Program-made: the position numbers and the translations under genes
Shown: piece after piece, positions 1 through 7,415 of the stretch
How the letters are laid out: each line of letters starts with the position of its first letter
Numbering within the stretch: position 1 is the stretch's first letter
Source: an uncultured Phycisphaerales bacterium
Lineage (GTDB): Bacteria; Planctomycetota; Phycisphaerae; WQYP01
Assembly: GCA_903868035.1 (NCBI GenBank)
Contig: CAIPTQ010000121.1
Location: 1 to 12,277 of the forward strand
Length of the DNA stretch: 12,277 nt
Direction: 5' to 3'
Notes under the pieces: generated by a model
What the model was told of the DNA's origin: nothing
What the model saw: the letters and a program-made list of their open reading frames with translations, nothing else
Databases searched by the model: none

Positions 1-510
1 CCCCTCACCCCGCTGACTGCCAAAGACAAGGCCCTGATCCGCATCCTCCAGCAGGACCTGCCCATCGTACACGAACCCTTCGCCATCTGGGCCACACAGG
101 CCGGCATTAGCGTGGACGCCCTGCTGGCCGCCGCGCAAGCTTTTCTCGACCGCCGCCTCATGCGCCGCTTCTCGGCCGTCCTCCGCCACCGCGAGGCCGG
201 CATCTCCGCCAACGCCATGGGCGTCTGGGCCGTACCCGATCACCTCACCGAATCCTTCGGCACGATGGCGTCCTCATTTGCCGCCGTCTCCCACTGCTAC
301 CTCCGCAAGTCCCACCCTGACTGGCCCTACACCCTCTTCACCATGGTCCACGCCCCCACCCCGGCCCAGTGCGAAGCCGTCCTGGCCGACATTTCCGCCG
401 CCACCGGCATCAAGGACTATTCCGCCCTCTATTCCACCAAGGAATACAAAAAAGTCCGCGTGCGCTATTTCACGCCCGAGGCTGGGGAATGGGAGCAAGC
501 GAATGGGTAA
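1..510 (+). CDS. ahbB: Siroheme decarboxylase AhbB-like subunit (Lrp/AsnC family), 5' end outside window
   Basis: The frame is open from base 1 to the TAA at 508-510 (169 visible residues), so the gene starts upstream of the window. The protein begins with a winged-helix segment of the Lrp/AsnC type (about residues 8-57 of the visible part). The siroheme decarboxylase signature follows: RRFSAVLRHREAG (55-67), ANAMGVW (70-76), VSHCYLR (96-102), PDWPYTLFTMVH (106-117) and STKEYKKVRVRYF (145-157). RRF...LRHR with SANAM is the AhbB flavour rather than AhbA. By family knowledge, AhbA/AhbB remove two carboxyl groups from siroheme to give 12,18-didecarboxysiroheme in the alternative heme (or heme d1) pathway, in the cytoplasm. 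No partner gene is visible; AhbA could be upstream or fused at the missing N-terminus. The family call is firm; the AhbB assignment is a little less so. Confidence 0.88.
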   Translation, partial: PLTPLTAKDKALIRILQQDLPIVHEPFAIWATQAGISVDALLAAAQAFLDRRLMRRFSAVLRHREAGISANAMGVWAVPDHLTESFGTMASSFAAVSHCYLRKSHPDWPYTLFTMVHAPTPAQCEAVLADISAATGIKDYSALYSTKEYKKVRVRYFTPEAGEWEQANG

Positions 511-2055
511 TCAATGTTGCTCTTCCCCCCCGTCTTCCGCGTAACCCCGCCGCACCGCCGCCTGCATGCGCGCCACCTCGTCATCCGAGAGCTTCTCGAA
601 GAAGCCGCGACGCTTCTTGCCCGAAAGCACCCCCTGGTTCTGCAGACACAGCCGGATAAACAGGTCGATCAGCCGGTCCGGCATGTCCACGATCTCCTGC
701 AGCGCCGCCTTGGTCGCATCATAGTTCCGCAGGAACCGCAGTTCCGCCGCCAGGTCCGTCCCGACCACCCGTTCGATGAACCCAAACAGCGCTTCCGCCT
801 GCGCGGTCAGGTCGATGTACCGGTAGTGTAGCGCCGTGTCGTTCCGCACCGTCAGCCGGCCCCCGTCATCCAACTCATACTCCACCAGCGCCATGAGCCC
901 TTTGGAGAAGGCTTCCAGCGCCGCGTCGTATGCCGCACTGTCGTTGAGCATCACCGCCGACACCGGAAAGATCACCCCCGCGGGCGTGAACTTCCGGCAC
1001 GCCAGAATATTGTGCATCAAAAACCGATGGATGCGCCCGTTCCCATCCTCAAATGGATGCAGGTACACAAACCCAAACGCCACTGCCGCCGCATGCACCA
1101 CCGGCTGCACCCCTCCCGACACACCGCCACCCATCCGCGCATGGGCGGCGTACAGGCCCTCCATCAACTCCTCCAAATCGCCGGGCTTGGGGGCCACAAA
1201 ATGCACCCGCTCGGTCGTCCAGCCGACGGTCTGGCCCACATAATTCTGCGTCTGCCGGTAATCCGCGTCGCGGAAGCGTTCATCCACAATCCGGTTCTGC
1301 AACTCCACCAAATCCTTCTGGTTGCAAAAGTCCCGCTTCTCCGCCAGCACGAGCAGGGCCGCGAAACGCTCCACACGCGACGCCTCCAGCCGCACCCGCT
1401 CAATCTCAAATGACGACTTGGTCTCCTTGGTGTACATGTAACTCAACGCCCGCTTGAGCAGTTCGCGCGGATACGCCGCCAGCACCTCCCGGCACTTCCC
1501 CGGAAGATCCTTCTTCTCCAACGCCGCCAACACCGCCGTCCGCCGCACCAGCGGGCAAAACCGCGCCTCCCCCAGCAGGTTGTCGTTCACGCGCTGCCGC
1601 CGCACCGGCACTTGTGCCGCCGTGTAATACAAATCCTCCTCCAGCATGTCCACATAATTCCCGCGCGTCACATCCTCCAGCGGCAAGCGCCGACCGGTGA
1701 GCAGCTCATACAAATACCAGATGCGCCGCGTGTACTTGCCCGTGGGTTTGGTGCGGATGTACGCCGCGACATCCTCCGGCAGCACCCGCGCAAAGAGTGC
1801 CGCCAGTATCTCCAGATTGACCCCGTCATACTTCAACGCAAATTCCAGCTCCCCGCCCAGCGTTTCCTCCGGCTCCTGTACCCGCGCATACTCTTCAAAC
1901 ACGCACGCACCCTCATGGTGCGTCTTATGGATGTTGGACCCCGAAATAGATGAGTGATGCCAGTGGGGTATGACCTGCAAACCGTACTGGGCGATCAGTG
2001 CGTCATAGCCGGCAGGGCGGGTGGTATTGGCGGAATTTGCGGAATCGATACTCAC
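511..2055 (-). CDS. Fic domain protein (putative AMP-transferase), 514 aa
   Basis: The complete Fic motif HPFEDGNGRIHR is at residues 333-344, with the catalytic His, the acidic residue, the GNG loop and both Arg in place. Fic proteins usually move AMP from ATP to a Ser/Thr/Tyr hydroxyl of a target protein. About 115 residues earlier, KSSFEIER (213-220) matches the N-terminal inhibitory helix of class II Fic proteins ([S/T]xxxE[G/N]), except that Arg replaces the Gly/Asn after the Glu. The N-terminal 200 residues (PTGKYTRRIWYLYELLTGR at 104-122, GNYVD at 132-136) are typical of long stand-alone Fic proteins. The gene starts with GTG at 2055; no in-frame ATG occurs before residue 138, and no clear Shine-Dalgarno is seen. 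No antitoxin-sized gene is adjacent, so this is probably a self-inhibited enzyme. Its TGA directly abuts the stop of the preceding convergent gene. The target is unknown. Confidence 0.9.
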   Translation of the reverse strand: MSIDSANSANTTRPAGYDALIAQYGLQVIPHWHHSSISGSNIHKTHHEGACVFEEYARVQEPEETLGGELEFALKYDGVNLEILAALFARVLPEDVAAYIRTKPTGKYTRRIWYLYELLTGRRLPLEDVTRGNYVDMLEEDLYYTAAQVPVRRQRVNDNLLGEARFCPLVRRTAVLAALEKKDLPGKCREVLAAYPRELLKRALSYMYTKETKSSFEIERVRLEASRVERFAALLVLAEKRDFCNQKDLVELQNRIVDERFRDADYRQTQNYVGQTVGWTTERVHFVAPKPGDLEELMEGLYAAHARMGGGVSGGVQPVVHAAAVAFGFVYLHPFEDGNGRIHRFLMHNILACRKFTPAGVIFPVSAVMLNDSAAYDAALEAFSKGLMALVEYELDDGGRLTVRNDTALHYRYIDLTAQAEALFGFIERVVGTDLAAELRFLRNYDATKAALQEIVDMPDRLIDLFIRLCLQNQGVLSGKKRRGFFEKLSDDEVARMQAAVRRGYAEDGGEEQH

Positions 2056-2095
2056 TGGCTACTCATCGAAAAAAACCGTTACGTAGGCAATATTA

Positions 2096-2227
2096 TCATT
2101 ACAAATCGGCAAAAGTAATATAAAACTGTTACAAATACATTAAAACGATGAATAAACTCGAATAATTTTCATTATAAGGCATTAAAAATCATTATAATTT
2201 ATCATATTATAAAATTAATCGTTATAA
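2096..2227 (-). promoter_or_regulatory. AT-rich upstream region of the Fic gene with six RTTAYAA repeats
   Basis: The bases from about 2056 to 2240 are strikingly AT-rich in an otherwise GC-rich window. The word RTTAYAA occurs six times, all in the same orientation on the plus strand: 2098-2104, 2128-2134, 2171-2177, 2191-2197, 2206-2212 and 2221-2227. Four copies sit in the longer form TCRTTAYAA. The last three are exactly 15 bp apart. Read on the minus strand, towards Fic, they are TTRTAAY, and several create TATAAT-like -10 hexamers. Serial same-strand copies suggest binding sites for a repeated or oligomeric DNA-binding protein, or simply a strong AT-rich promoter. The repeats are seen directly; the function is inferred. 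Confidence 0.5.
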
Positions 2228-2551
2228 GAGAAATTTTCACTCGCGCCCGTGATTGCCCGAGTTGGCCGCCCTGCTCCACGTCGCCGGATCACTTCGGGGT
2301 TTTCCCGTGCCTGCCAGAGGTGCCATGTCCGCAATCAACGGCAGCCACCCGTCCATCGAACTCTTCCACCAGTCGCCGTAACCCTCCCTGCAACCACCAC
2401 TTTGGCCCCGGTTGGGCGTGGTTTGGCGCCGCGTTCAAGATCTGCTTCCGGCCACTGGGATGGCGGGTTATACTGCTGCGCCGTTGGTTGTTCGTGGCGG
2501 TCACGGGCAGAGAGCCTCAGGGGAAATCCCGGTCTAAAGAGCAGGACAAAC
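2228..2551 (+). other. Non-coding stretch and probable leader of the GH54 gene
   Basis: I see no supported gene here. Composition jumps from AT-rich to GC-rich near 2240. The GH54 reading frame stays open back to 2249, but its translation there (Arg/Pro-rich, no signal peptide) looks like chance. A possible -10 box TATACT lies at 2469-2474 with no good -35; it would give a leader of about 70 bases. AGGA at 2543-2546, five bases before the ATG at 2552, is the likely ribosome binding site. Short minus-strand frames have some protein-like flavour but match no family I know. Confidence 0.35.
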
Positions 2552-5380
2552 ATGAAAACGAGAATCGGTCTTTTGACAATGCTCGTAATGGCGTTCACGC
2601 TGCCGGTCGCCACATTGCTGATTGCCCAACAGGCCGGGAGGGGGGCCAATGGTACACCGTCCAGGCCGGAAGGCCCATGTGACATCTATGCCGCCGGCGG
2701 CGCCCCGTGCGCGGCGGCCCACAGCAGCACGCGCGCGCTGTACGCCTCGTACAACGGCCCGCTGTACCAGGTGATGCGGCAGTCGGACGGCAAGACCCTG
2801 AACATCGGCGTCGTCCAACCCTCCGCGTTGGATGGGGGCGGATATGCCGACGCGGCCGCGCAGGACGCGTTCTGCGCCAACACGTACTGCTGGATCACGA
2901 CGCTCTACGACCAGTCCGGCAAGGGCAACAACCTGGTCCAGGCACCCCGCGGCGGCACAGGCAGCCCCACGGCCATGGGCGGGTTTAACAGCGTGCCGAT
3001 CGCGGACATGGCGCCGATTACGATCCTGGGCCACAAGGCCTACGGCATCTTCATCCAGCCAGGCATGGGCCTCCGCTGGAATGACGCCAAGGGCACCGCG
3101 GTCGACGACCAGGCGGAAGGGCAGTACTGGGTCATTAACGGCCAGCACTATAACAACGGCTGCTGCTTCGACTACGGCAATGCCGAGACCGACAGCCGCG
3201 ACGACGGCAACGGCACGATGGAAACCACGTACTACGGCAACGCCACCGCCTGGTATCGCGGGAGCGGCCAGGGTCCGTGGATCATGACCGACCAGGAGAA
3301 CAACCTGGTGGGTTGCGTCAACCCGGATGGATCCAAGAACTGCGCCAGCCTGCCGAGCATCAACTGGCGCTTCGTGACCGCCACGGCCGACGGCGAACCG
3401 CATCACTGGAGATCGATGGGCGGCGACGCGCAGAATGGCGAACTGAAGATCATGTTCGACGGGCCGCGCATCAACAACACTTATGACCCGATGCGCAAGC
3501 AGGGAGCCATCCTCCTGGGCAATGGCGGCGACAACAGCAACGGCTCGCAGGGCACCTTCTATGAAGGCGCGATGACGGCCGCAGGCACGTTCCCCACGTC
3601 CGAGACCAACCAGAAGTTGCAGGCCAACGTCGTGGCCGCCAAGTACGCCGTGCCGCGGCTGAGCGTCGCGCCGGCGTCGGCAGTCGCCACGCCGCCGGGA
3701 CTCCAGACGTTCTCTCCGGGCTCTTCGCAGGACACCACTGTGACGTTCACCAATACCACGGGGGCGCCCGCGATGGGCGTCAAGTTGAGCATCGCCACCC
3801 CGGATGGATGGATCTCCGTCGCTAACGGCCCCGGCGTGGGGCTCGGAGTGGCCGCCTCAAATACCAAGACGTTCAACGACCCCGTCGCGCCGGGTGCGAG
3901 CGTGAGCGCGACTTTCAAGGTCACCTCGGGGCTGGCGGCCTTCAATGGGGACCTGGTAGCCAACGCCTCGTGGATGACTTCGACGGGCCAGACGCAATCC
4001 GAGAAAATGGCCGAGAAAGTGCGTAACGTCAGCCCGATCAAGATCAACGAGTTCGCCAGCTCGTTCATCGAGCTCTACAACGCCGGCACCCGTGAAGTCG
4101 ACATCTCCAACTGGACCCTGACCGAGCACCCGACCCAGCAGGCCATCTTTTCGTCGGTGAAAATCCCGGCCGGGACGAGGCTCGCGGCGAAAGGTTTCTA
4201 CCTGCTGGGCCTCTCCAACTCCGGGTTGGCGGTCCCCGCGATAAAGGGTGATACCACCATCCACGTCAGGAACATTGCCGGCATGAACGTTGGCGATACG
4301 ATTGAAATCGACACCGGTTCGGGCGTGGAAACCCGCAAGATCGCAAGCCTCGGGACGGCGGCCGGCAACAATACGACGTTGTGGCAACCTTTGCCCGACG
4401 GGCCGGTGATCACCATTCCGATCGGCTCGACCAGCGTGCCGGTGGCGAGTGTGGGCGGTTTCGCGGTGGGCGAGAAGATCGGCCTGGGCTACGGCGCGAC
4501 CTACCCGGTGGTCGGAAAAGACGTGGAACGCTACGAGGTGGTCACAGTCACCGCGGTCGGCAAGGCCAGCGCACAAACTTACCTGGCGGCGGACGCGAAA
4601 GCCGGCGAGACCAGTATCAGATTGAGGAGCGCCGCCAACGTCTCGGTCGGTGACAAGATCCGGTTGGACATCGACAGCGTCGGCCATGGGATCGAGACCG
4701 TCACGGTCACGGGCCTTGGCACGCCGGCGGGCACGGCCCCTGGCACCGGCCCCGGTGGCGCTGGCCGCGGTGGCGGCCCGGGCGGCCGCGGCGGCGGCGG
4801 GGGCACGGTCGAACTGGCCGCCCCGTTGAAGTTCAACCATGCGTCCAACATGCCCATCAGCATCATAGGAACGGGCCTCAGCTTCCAGCCGGCGACGGCC
4901 TTTGCCCACTCGAGCAACGAGCCCGTTCTGCCGCTGGGCACCGGCATCACGCTCGACAAACCCCTGGACAGCGACCACGCGCTCAACGCGGTGGTGCTTG
5001 ACGCCACGGCCACGACCGCGGGCTACCAGGGAACGCCCAAGCCCAACCAGTGGTTCGGGGGCCCCGCCATCGCCAATGCCGGCAATATGGTGTTGCGTGA
5101 CGCCGCCGGCCTGGTCGCCGACAGCCTCAACTACGGCAGCCACGTCGATCCCTGGGCCGGCGAGGGTTACCAAGCCGCATCCGGCACAGGGCGGGGCGGC
5201 TGCAGCGCGCCTTCGCCCAATGGGGGAGGCGGTGGCCGCGGGCGGGGCGCTCCGGTCGGAACCGCGCCCGCCGCAGGCGCGAGGAGCGCGGGCCGGGTCA
5301 CGGACGGCGCCGACACCGACAGCAACTGCACCGATTTCGCGGGGCAGACCGCCACGCCGGGAGCGCCCAACCAGAGATAG
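2552..5380 (+). CDS. Secreted GH54 alpha-L-arabinofuranosidase with NEW3-like and split lamin-tail domains, 942 aa
   Basis: The start at 2552 is chosen because AGGA lies five bases upstream and the first 27 residues form a clear signal peptide (MKTRIG, then a hydrophobic run ending ...IAQQA). Residues 41-367 match the GH54 (AbfB) catalytic domain: GPCDIYAAGGAPC (41-53), LYDQSGKGN (118-126), adjacent cysteines C204-C205 (fungal AbfB has a vicinal disulfide here), GPWIMTDQENN (241-251) and GGDNSNGSQGTFYEG (325-339). E249 and D327 align, as I recall the Aspergillus enzyme, with the nucleophile and acid/base. GH54 enzymes release L-arabinofuranose from arabinan and arabinoxylan. The usual CBM42 arabinose-binding domain is absent. 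Instead there is a NEW3-like beta domain (about 370-480), then a lamin-tail domain starting INEFASSFIELYN (498-510) and resuming at GNMVLRDAAGLVADSLNYG (844-862). Three tandem modules lie between its halves. The tail (DTDSN...DF...TPGAPN) is the usual lamin-tail ending. Two Gly/Arg-rich linkers are present. Confidence 0.88.
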   Translation: MKTRIGLLTMLVMAFTLPVATLLIAQQAGRGANGTPSRPEGPCDIYAAGGAPCAAAHSSTRALYASYNGPLYQVMRQSDGKTLNIGVVQPSALDGGGYADAAAQDAFCANTYCWITTLYDQSGKGNNLVQAPRGGTGSPTAMGGFNSVPIADMAPITILGHKAYGIFIQPGMGLRWNDAKGTAVDDQAEGQYWVINGQHYNNGCCFDYGNAETDSRDDGNGTMETTYYGNATAWYRGSGQGPWIMTDQENNLVGCVNPDGSKNCASLPSINWRFVTATADGEPHHWRSMGGDAQNGELKIMFDGPRINNTYDPMRKQGAILLGNGGDNSNGSQGTFYEGAMTAAGTFPTSETNQKLQANVVAAKYAVPRLSVAPASAVATPPGLQTFSPGSSQDTTVTFTNTTGAPAMGVKLSIATPDGWISVANGPGVGLGVAASNTKTFNDPVAPGASVSATFKVTSGLAAFNGDLVANASWMTSTGQTQSEKMAEKVRNVSPIKINEFASSFIELYNAGTREVDISNWTLTEHPTQQAIFSSVKIPAGTRLAAKGFYLLGLSNSGLAVPAIKGDTTIHVRNIAGMNVGDTIEIDTGSGVETRKIASLGTAAGNNTTLWQPLPDGPVITIPIGSTSVPVASVGGFAVGEKIGLGYGATYPVVGKDVERYEVVTVTAVGKASAQTYLAADAKAGETSIRLRSAANVSVGDKIRLDIDSVGHGIETVTVTGLGTPAGTAPGTGPGGAGRGGGPGGRGGGGGTVELAAPLKFNHASNMPISIIGTGLSFQPATAFAHSSNEPVLPLGTGITLDKPLDSDHALNAVVLDATATTAGYQGTPKPNQWFGGPAIANAGNMVLRDAAGLVADSLNYGSHVDPWAGEGYQAASGTGRGGCSAPSPNGGGGGRGRGAPVGTAPAAGARSAGRVTDGADTDSNCTDFAGQTATPGAPNQR
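4238..4936 (+). repeat. Three tandem beta-modules encoded inside the lamin-tail domain
   Basis: Within the GH54 protein, residues 563-795 hold three related units. Each begins with a short strand and a VGD/VGE turn: GDTTIHVRNIAGMNVGDTIEI (starts 566), STSVPVASVGGFAVGEKIGL (626-645) and GETSIRLRSAANVSVGDKIRL (starts 685). Units 1 and 3 continue into an ...ETxxIxxLG or ...ETVTVTGLG strand, and unit 2 into YEVVTVTAVG. They are too diverged to be a DNA-level repeat. Such units occur in secreted bacterial carbohydrate-active proteins; I do not know a defined function. Unit 3 carries the Gly/Arg-rich loop coded by 4748-4804. Confidence 0.6.
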
Positions 5381-5407
5381 CCAGGACGCCTATGGAGCAG
5401 CAATCCC

Positions 5408-5998
5408 ATGAACAGAATGAATCCCAAGGTTGATGGATACTTAAGAAAATCCAAGCAGTGGCGGGAAGAATTGGAAGCCTTGCGGACGATCATTCTGGAC
5501 TGTCAACTGACCGAAGAAGTGAAGTGGCGTGTTCCTTGTTATACGTTTCAGGGAAGGAACGTGGTTTTCATAGGCAGATTCAAAGAATCCTGTGTGCTGA
5601 GTTTTGTGAAAGGCGCCTTGTTAAAGGACGCCAAGGGCATGCTCGTCAAACCGGGGGAGAATACGCAGGCGGTGCGCGTGATTCGGTTCAATCATATTCA
5701 ACAGATAGTGGCGCTGGAACCGGACTTGAAAGCCTACATTCAGGAAGCCATGGCCGTGGAAAAAGCCGGTGTGAAAGTGCATTTTAAGAAGACGGCGGAA
5801 TTCAGCATTCCGGAAGAACTGCGAAAGAAATTGGATGTAAACCCCGCCTGGAAAACAGCTTTTGGCGCCTTGACGCCAGGACGGCAAAGAGCCTACATCC
5901 TCTATTTTTCGGCAGCCAAACAAGCCAAGACACGAGAGTCAAGGGTTGACAAATGTATGCCGCGAATTCTCCAGGGGAAGGGATTGGATGATCAGTAG
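5408..5998 (+). CDS. YdeI/OmdA-family protein with DUF1801 domain, 196 aa
   Basis: The whole length resembles the YdeI family. The N-terminal DUF1801 part has LRTIILDCQLTEEVKWRVPCYTFQ (25-48; shown by ILDC, EEVKW and PCYTF) and SFVKGALLKDAKGML (64-78). The C-terminal part has FSIPEELRKKLD and the signature LTPGRQRAYILYFSAAKQ..TRESRV. Family members are annotated as bacteriocin-protection or OmpD-associated, but the biochemical role is not established. The start at 5408 is uncertain: many homologues begin MNPKVD, which corresponds to the second ATG at 5417, and only a distant GGAG (5394-5397) is available. Codon and base use is clearly AT-richer than the GH54 and VKOR genes on either side, which suggests recent acquisition. 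Homologues I recall are in Bacteroidota and Bacillota. Confidence 0.85.
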   Translation: MNRMNPKVDGYLRKSKQWREELEALRTIILDCQLTEEVKWRVPCYTFQGRNVVFIGRFKESCVLSFVKGALLKDAKGMLVKPGENTQAVRVIRFNHIQQIVALEPDLKAYIQEAMAVEKAGVKVHFKKTAEFSIPEELRKKLDVNPAWKTAFGALTPGRQRAYILYFSAAKQAKTRESRVDKCMPRILQGKGLDDQ

Positions 5999-6034
5999 CG
6001 GAGCCTTCTATTTCCCCGCCAAGGTAACGCGCAA

Positions 6035-6040
6035 GAGGAT
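6035..6040 (+). promoter_or_regulatory. Ribosome binding site GAGGAT supporting a TTG start
   Basis: GAGGA at 6035-6039 lies seven bases before TTG at 6047. It is the strongest Shine-Dalgarno seen in this window. Because the VKOR frame has no ATG or GTG at a sensible position before the first membrane helix, this site decides the unusual TTG start. Confidence 0.65.
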
Positions 6041-6046
6041 CGAACA

Positions 6047-7369
6047 TTGGTTCCCGCAAAAAAATTGCCGTGTCTTGGCCGATCCTGGCCCTGGTGGCGC
6101 TGGGTCGTGACGGGTTTGAGCGCGCTGGCCTTGGCGCTCAGCGCCTACCTGGGCTGGCATTATCTGAGGGGCGGGTCGGTGATCGGCTGCGGCGGCGGGA
6201 ACCCGTGCGAGCAGGTGCTCAGCAGCCGGTGGTCGGCGGTGGGGGGCGTGGTGCCCGTCAGCGGTCTGGCGATGGGGGCGTACCTGGCGATGCTGGTGGC
6301 GAGTTTCTTCATTGGTCCGGGCGCAGCGGCGGCGGATCGGCGGCTGGCCTGGGGCGCGATGCTGGTGCTGGCCGGGGCGGCCGCCGGCAGCGCCGTGTGG
6401 TTCACCATCGTGCAGAAGTGGTTCATTGGGGCTTTTTGCCCCTATTGCATGGCCACGCACATCACCGGCATGTTGCTGGCGGTTTTGGTGATCTGGCGCG
6501 CGCCCCTGCAATTCGACGACGCGGCAACCGCGGTCGCACTGCCGAAGCCCGCGCCGGCGCCGGACATCGGGGGGGCTGCGGCACCGGCTATGCCGCAGGC
6601 CATCACGGGTGCGGTGATGGCAGCGCCGGAGCAAGATGTTTTCCCCGCCGCCCCACGGCGCGTGATTGGCCCTTGGCCCGCCATCGGCCTAGCCCTGGTC
6701 GGTCTGGCCCTGGCCGGCCTCCTGGCGGCCTCCCAAAGCGTCTTTACCCCCAAGGCTATCTATCGCGCCGGCGAGGCGCAGGTGAACCTGCCCGCCCTCG
6801 ACGCCCACGCCGTGCCGCTGGTCGGTTCGCCGGACGCCCCCTATGTCGTCACCCTGCTCTTTGATTATAAATGCTCCCATTGCCAGCAATTGCATGCGCT
6901 GCTCGAGGCGGCGATTGGCCGCTACGGCGGCAAGCTGGCTTTTGCCCTGGGGCCGGTGCCGTTGAACACCCAGTGCAACCCTTACATCGCCCGCGACGTG
7001 GATGAATTCAAGGACTCCTGCGAACTGGCCAAGGTTGGCCTGGCGGTGTGGGTGGCCCAGCGCGAGGCATTTTTGGCTTTCGACCAATGGATGTTCGCGC
7101 CGGAGCCCGGCGAACTCTGGCACCCGCGCAGCCTCGACGCGGCCCGGGCGAAAGCCGTCGCATTGGTCGGCCAGGCGAAGTTCGATGCCGCCCGGGCCGA
7201 CCCCTGGATCGACCGGTATCTGCAAACCTCCGTTCGAATTTACGGCGACACCGGCGGCAACGCCGTCCCCAAACTGGTCTTCGGCACGCGCTGGGTCACT
7301 CCCGAACCGAATGACGCAGACGACCTGGTTTCGATTCTGCATGCCCGCCTGGCCGTGCCCAGGCCCTGA
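6047..7369 (+). CDS. VKOR-DsbA fusion, disulfide-bond oxidoreductase, 440 aa
   Basis: The N-terminal half is a vitamin K epoxide reductase (VKOR) domain. It has membrane helices at about 18-38, 68-90, 101-123 and 129-150, the loop cysteines C48 and C54 (GCGGGNPCEQVLSS), and the active CPYC (131-134) next to the quinone site. A Pro/Ala-rich linker (about 160-205) and a fifth helix (209-229) lead to a thioredoxin-fold DsbA-like domain. That domain has CSHC (276-279) in FDYKCSHCQQLH, a probable cis-Pro at P408 (NAVPKLVFG), and a second cysteine pair C310/C325. VKOR domains reoxidise a thioredoxin partner and pass electrons to quinone, so this one polypeptide should carry out the whole relay, with the Trx domain probably outside the cytoplasmic membrane. 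The TTG start follows a good Shine-Dalgarno. The gene lies 48 bases after the YdeI gene but differs in base composition. Confidence 0.9.
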   Translation: MVPAKKLPCLGRSWPWWRWVVTGLSALALALSAYLGWHYLRGGSVIGCGGGNPCEQVLSSRWSAVGGVVPVSGLAMGAYLAMLVASFFIGPGAAAADRRLAWGAMLVLAGAAAGSAVWFTIVQKWFIGAFCPYCMATHITGMLLAVLVIWRAPLQFDDAATAVALPKPAPAPDIGGAAAPAMPQAITGAVMAAPEQDVFPAAPRRVIGPWPAIGLALVGLALAGLLAASQSVFTPKAIYRAGEAQVNLPALDAHAVPLVGSPDAPYVVTLLFDYKCSHCQQLHALLEAAIGRYGGKLAFALGPVPLNTQCNPYIARDVDEFKDSCELAKVGLAVWVAQREAFLAFDQWMFAPEPGELWHPRSLDAARAKAVALVGQAKFDAARADPWIDRYLQTSVRIYGDTGGNAVPKLVFGTRWVTPEPNDADDLVSILHARLAVPRP

Positions 7370-7415
7370 CCCGGCGGTGCCAGACCAACCTGCTCCCCGG
7401 CAAGCGCCGCCCGTT

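Noticed and set aside
2289..2504. 71-codon minus-strand frame in the spacer before the GH54 gene
   Set aside because: No start signal, no family resemblance and no continuity with neighbouring frames. It may be chance or a remnant, but is not supportable as a gene.
2249..2551. N-terminal extension of the GH54 reading frame by 101 residues
   Set aside because: The extension is Arg/Pro-rich and would place the signal peptide internally. The ATG at 2552 has AGGA five bases upstream and begins a clear signal peptide.
3857..5173. 438-codon open frame antisense to the GH54 gene
   Set aside because: Its composition is that expected from a GC-rich antisense frame, it has no recognisable domain, and it is fully overlapped by a strongly supported gene.
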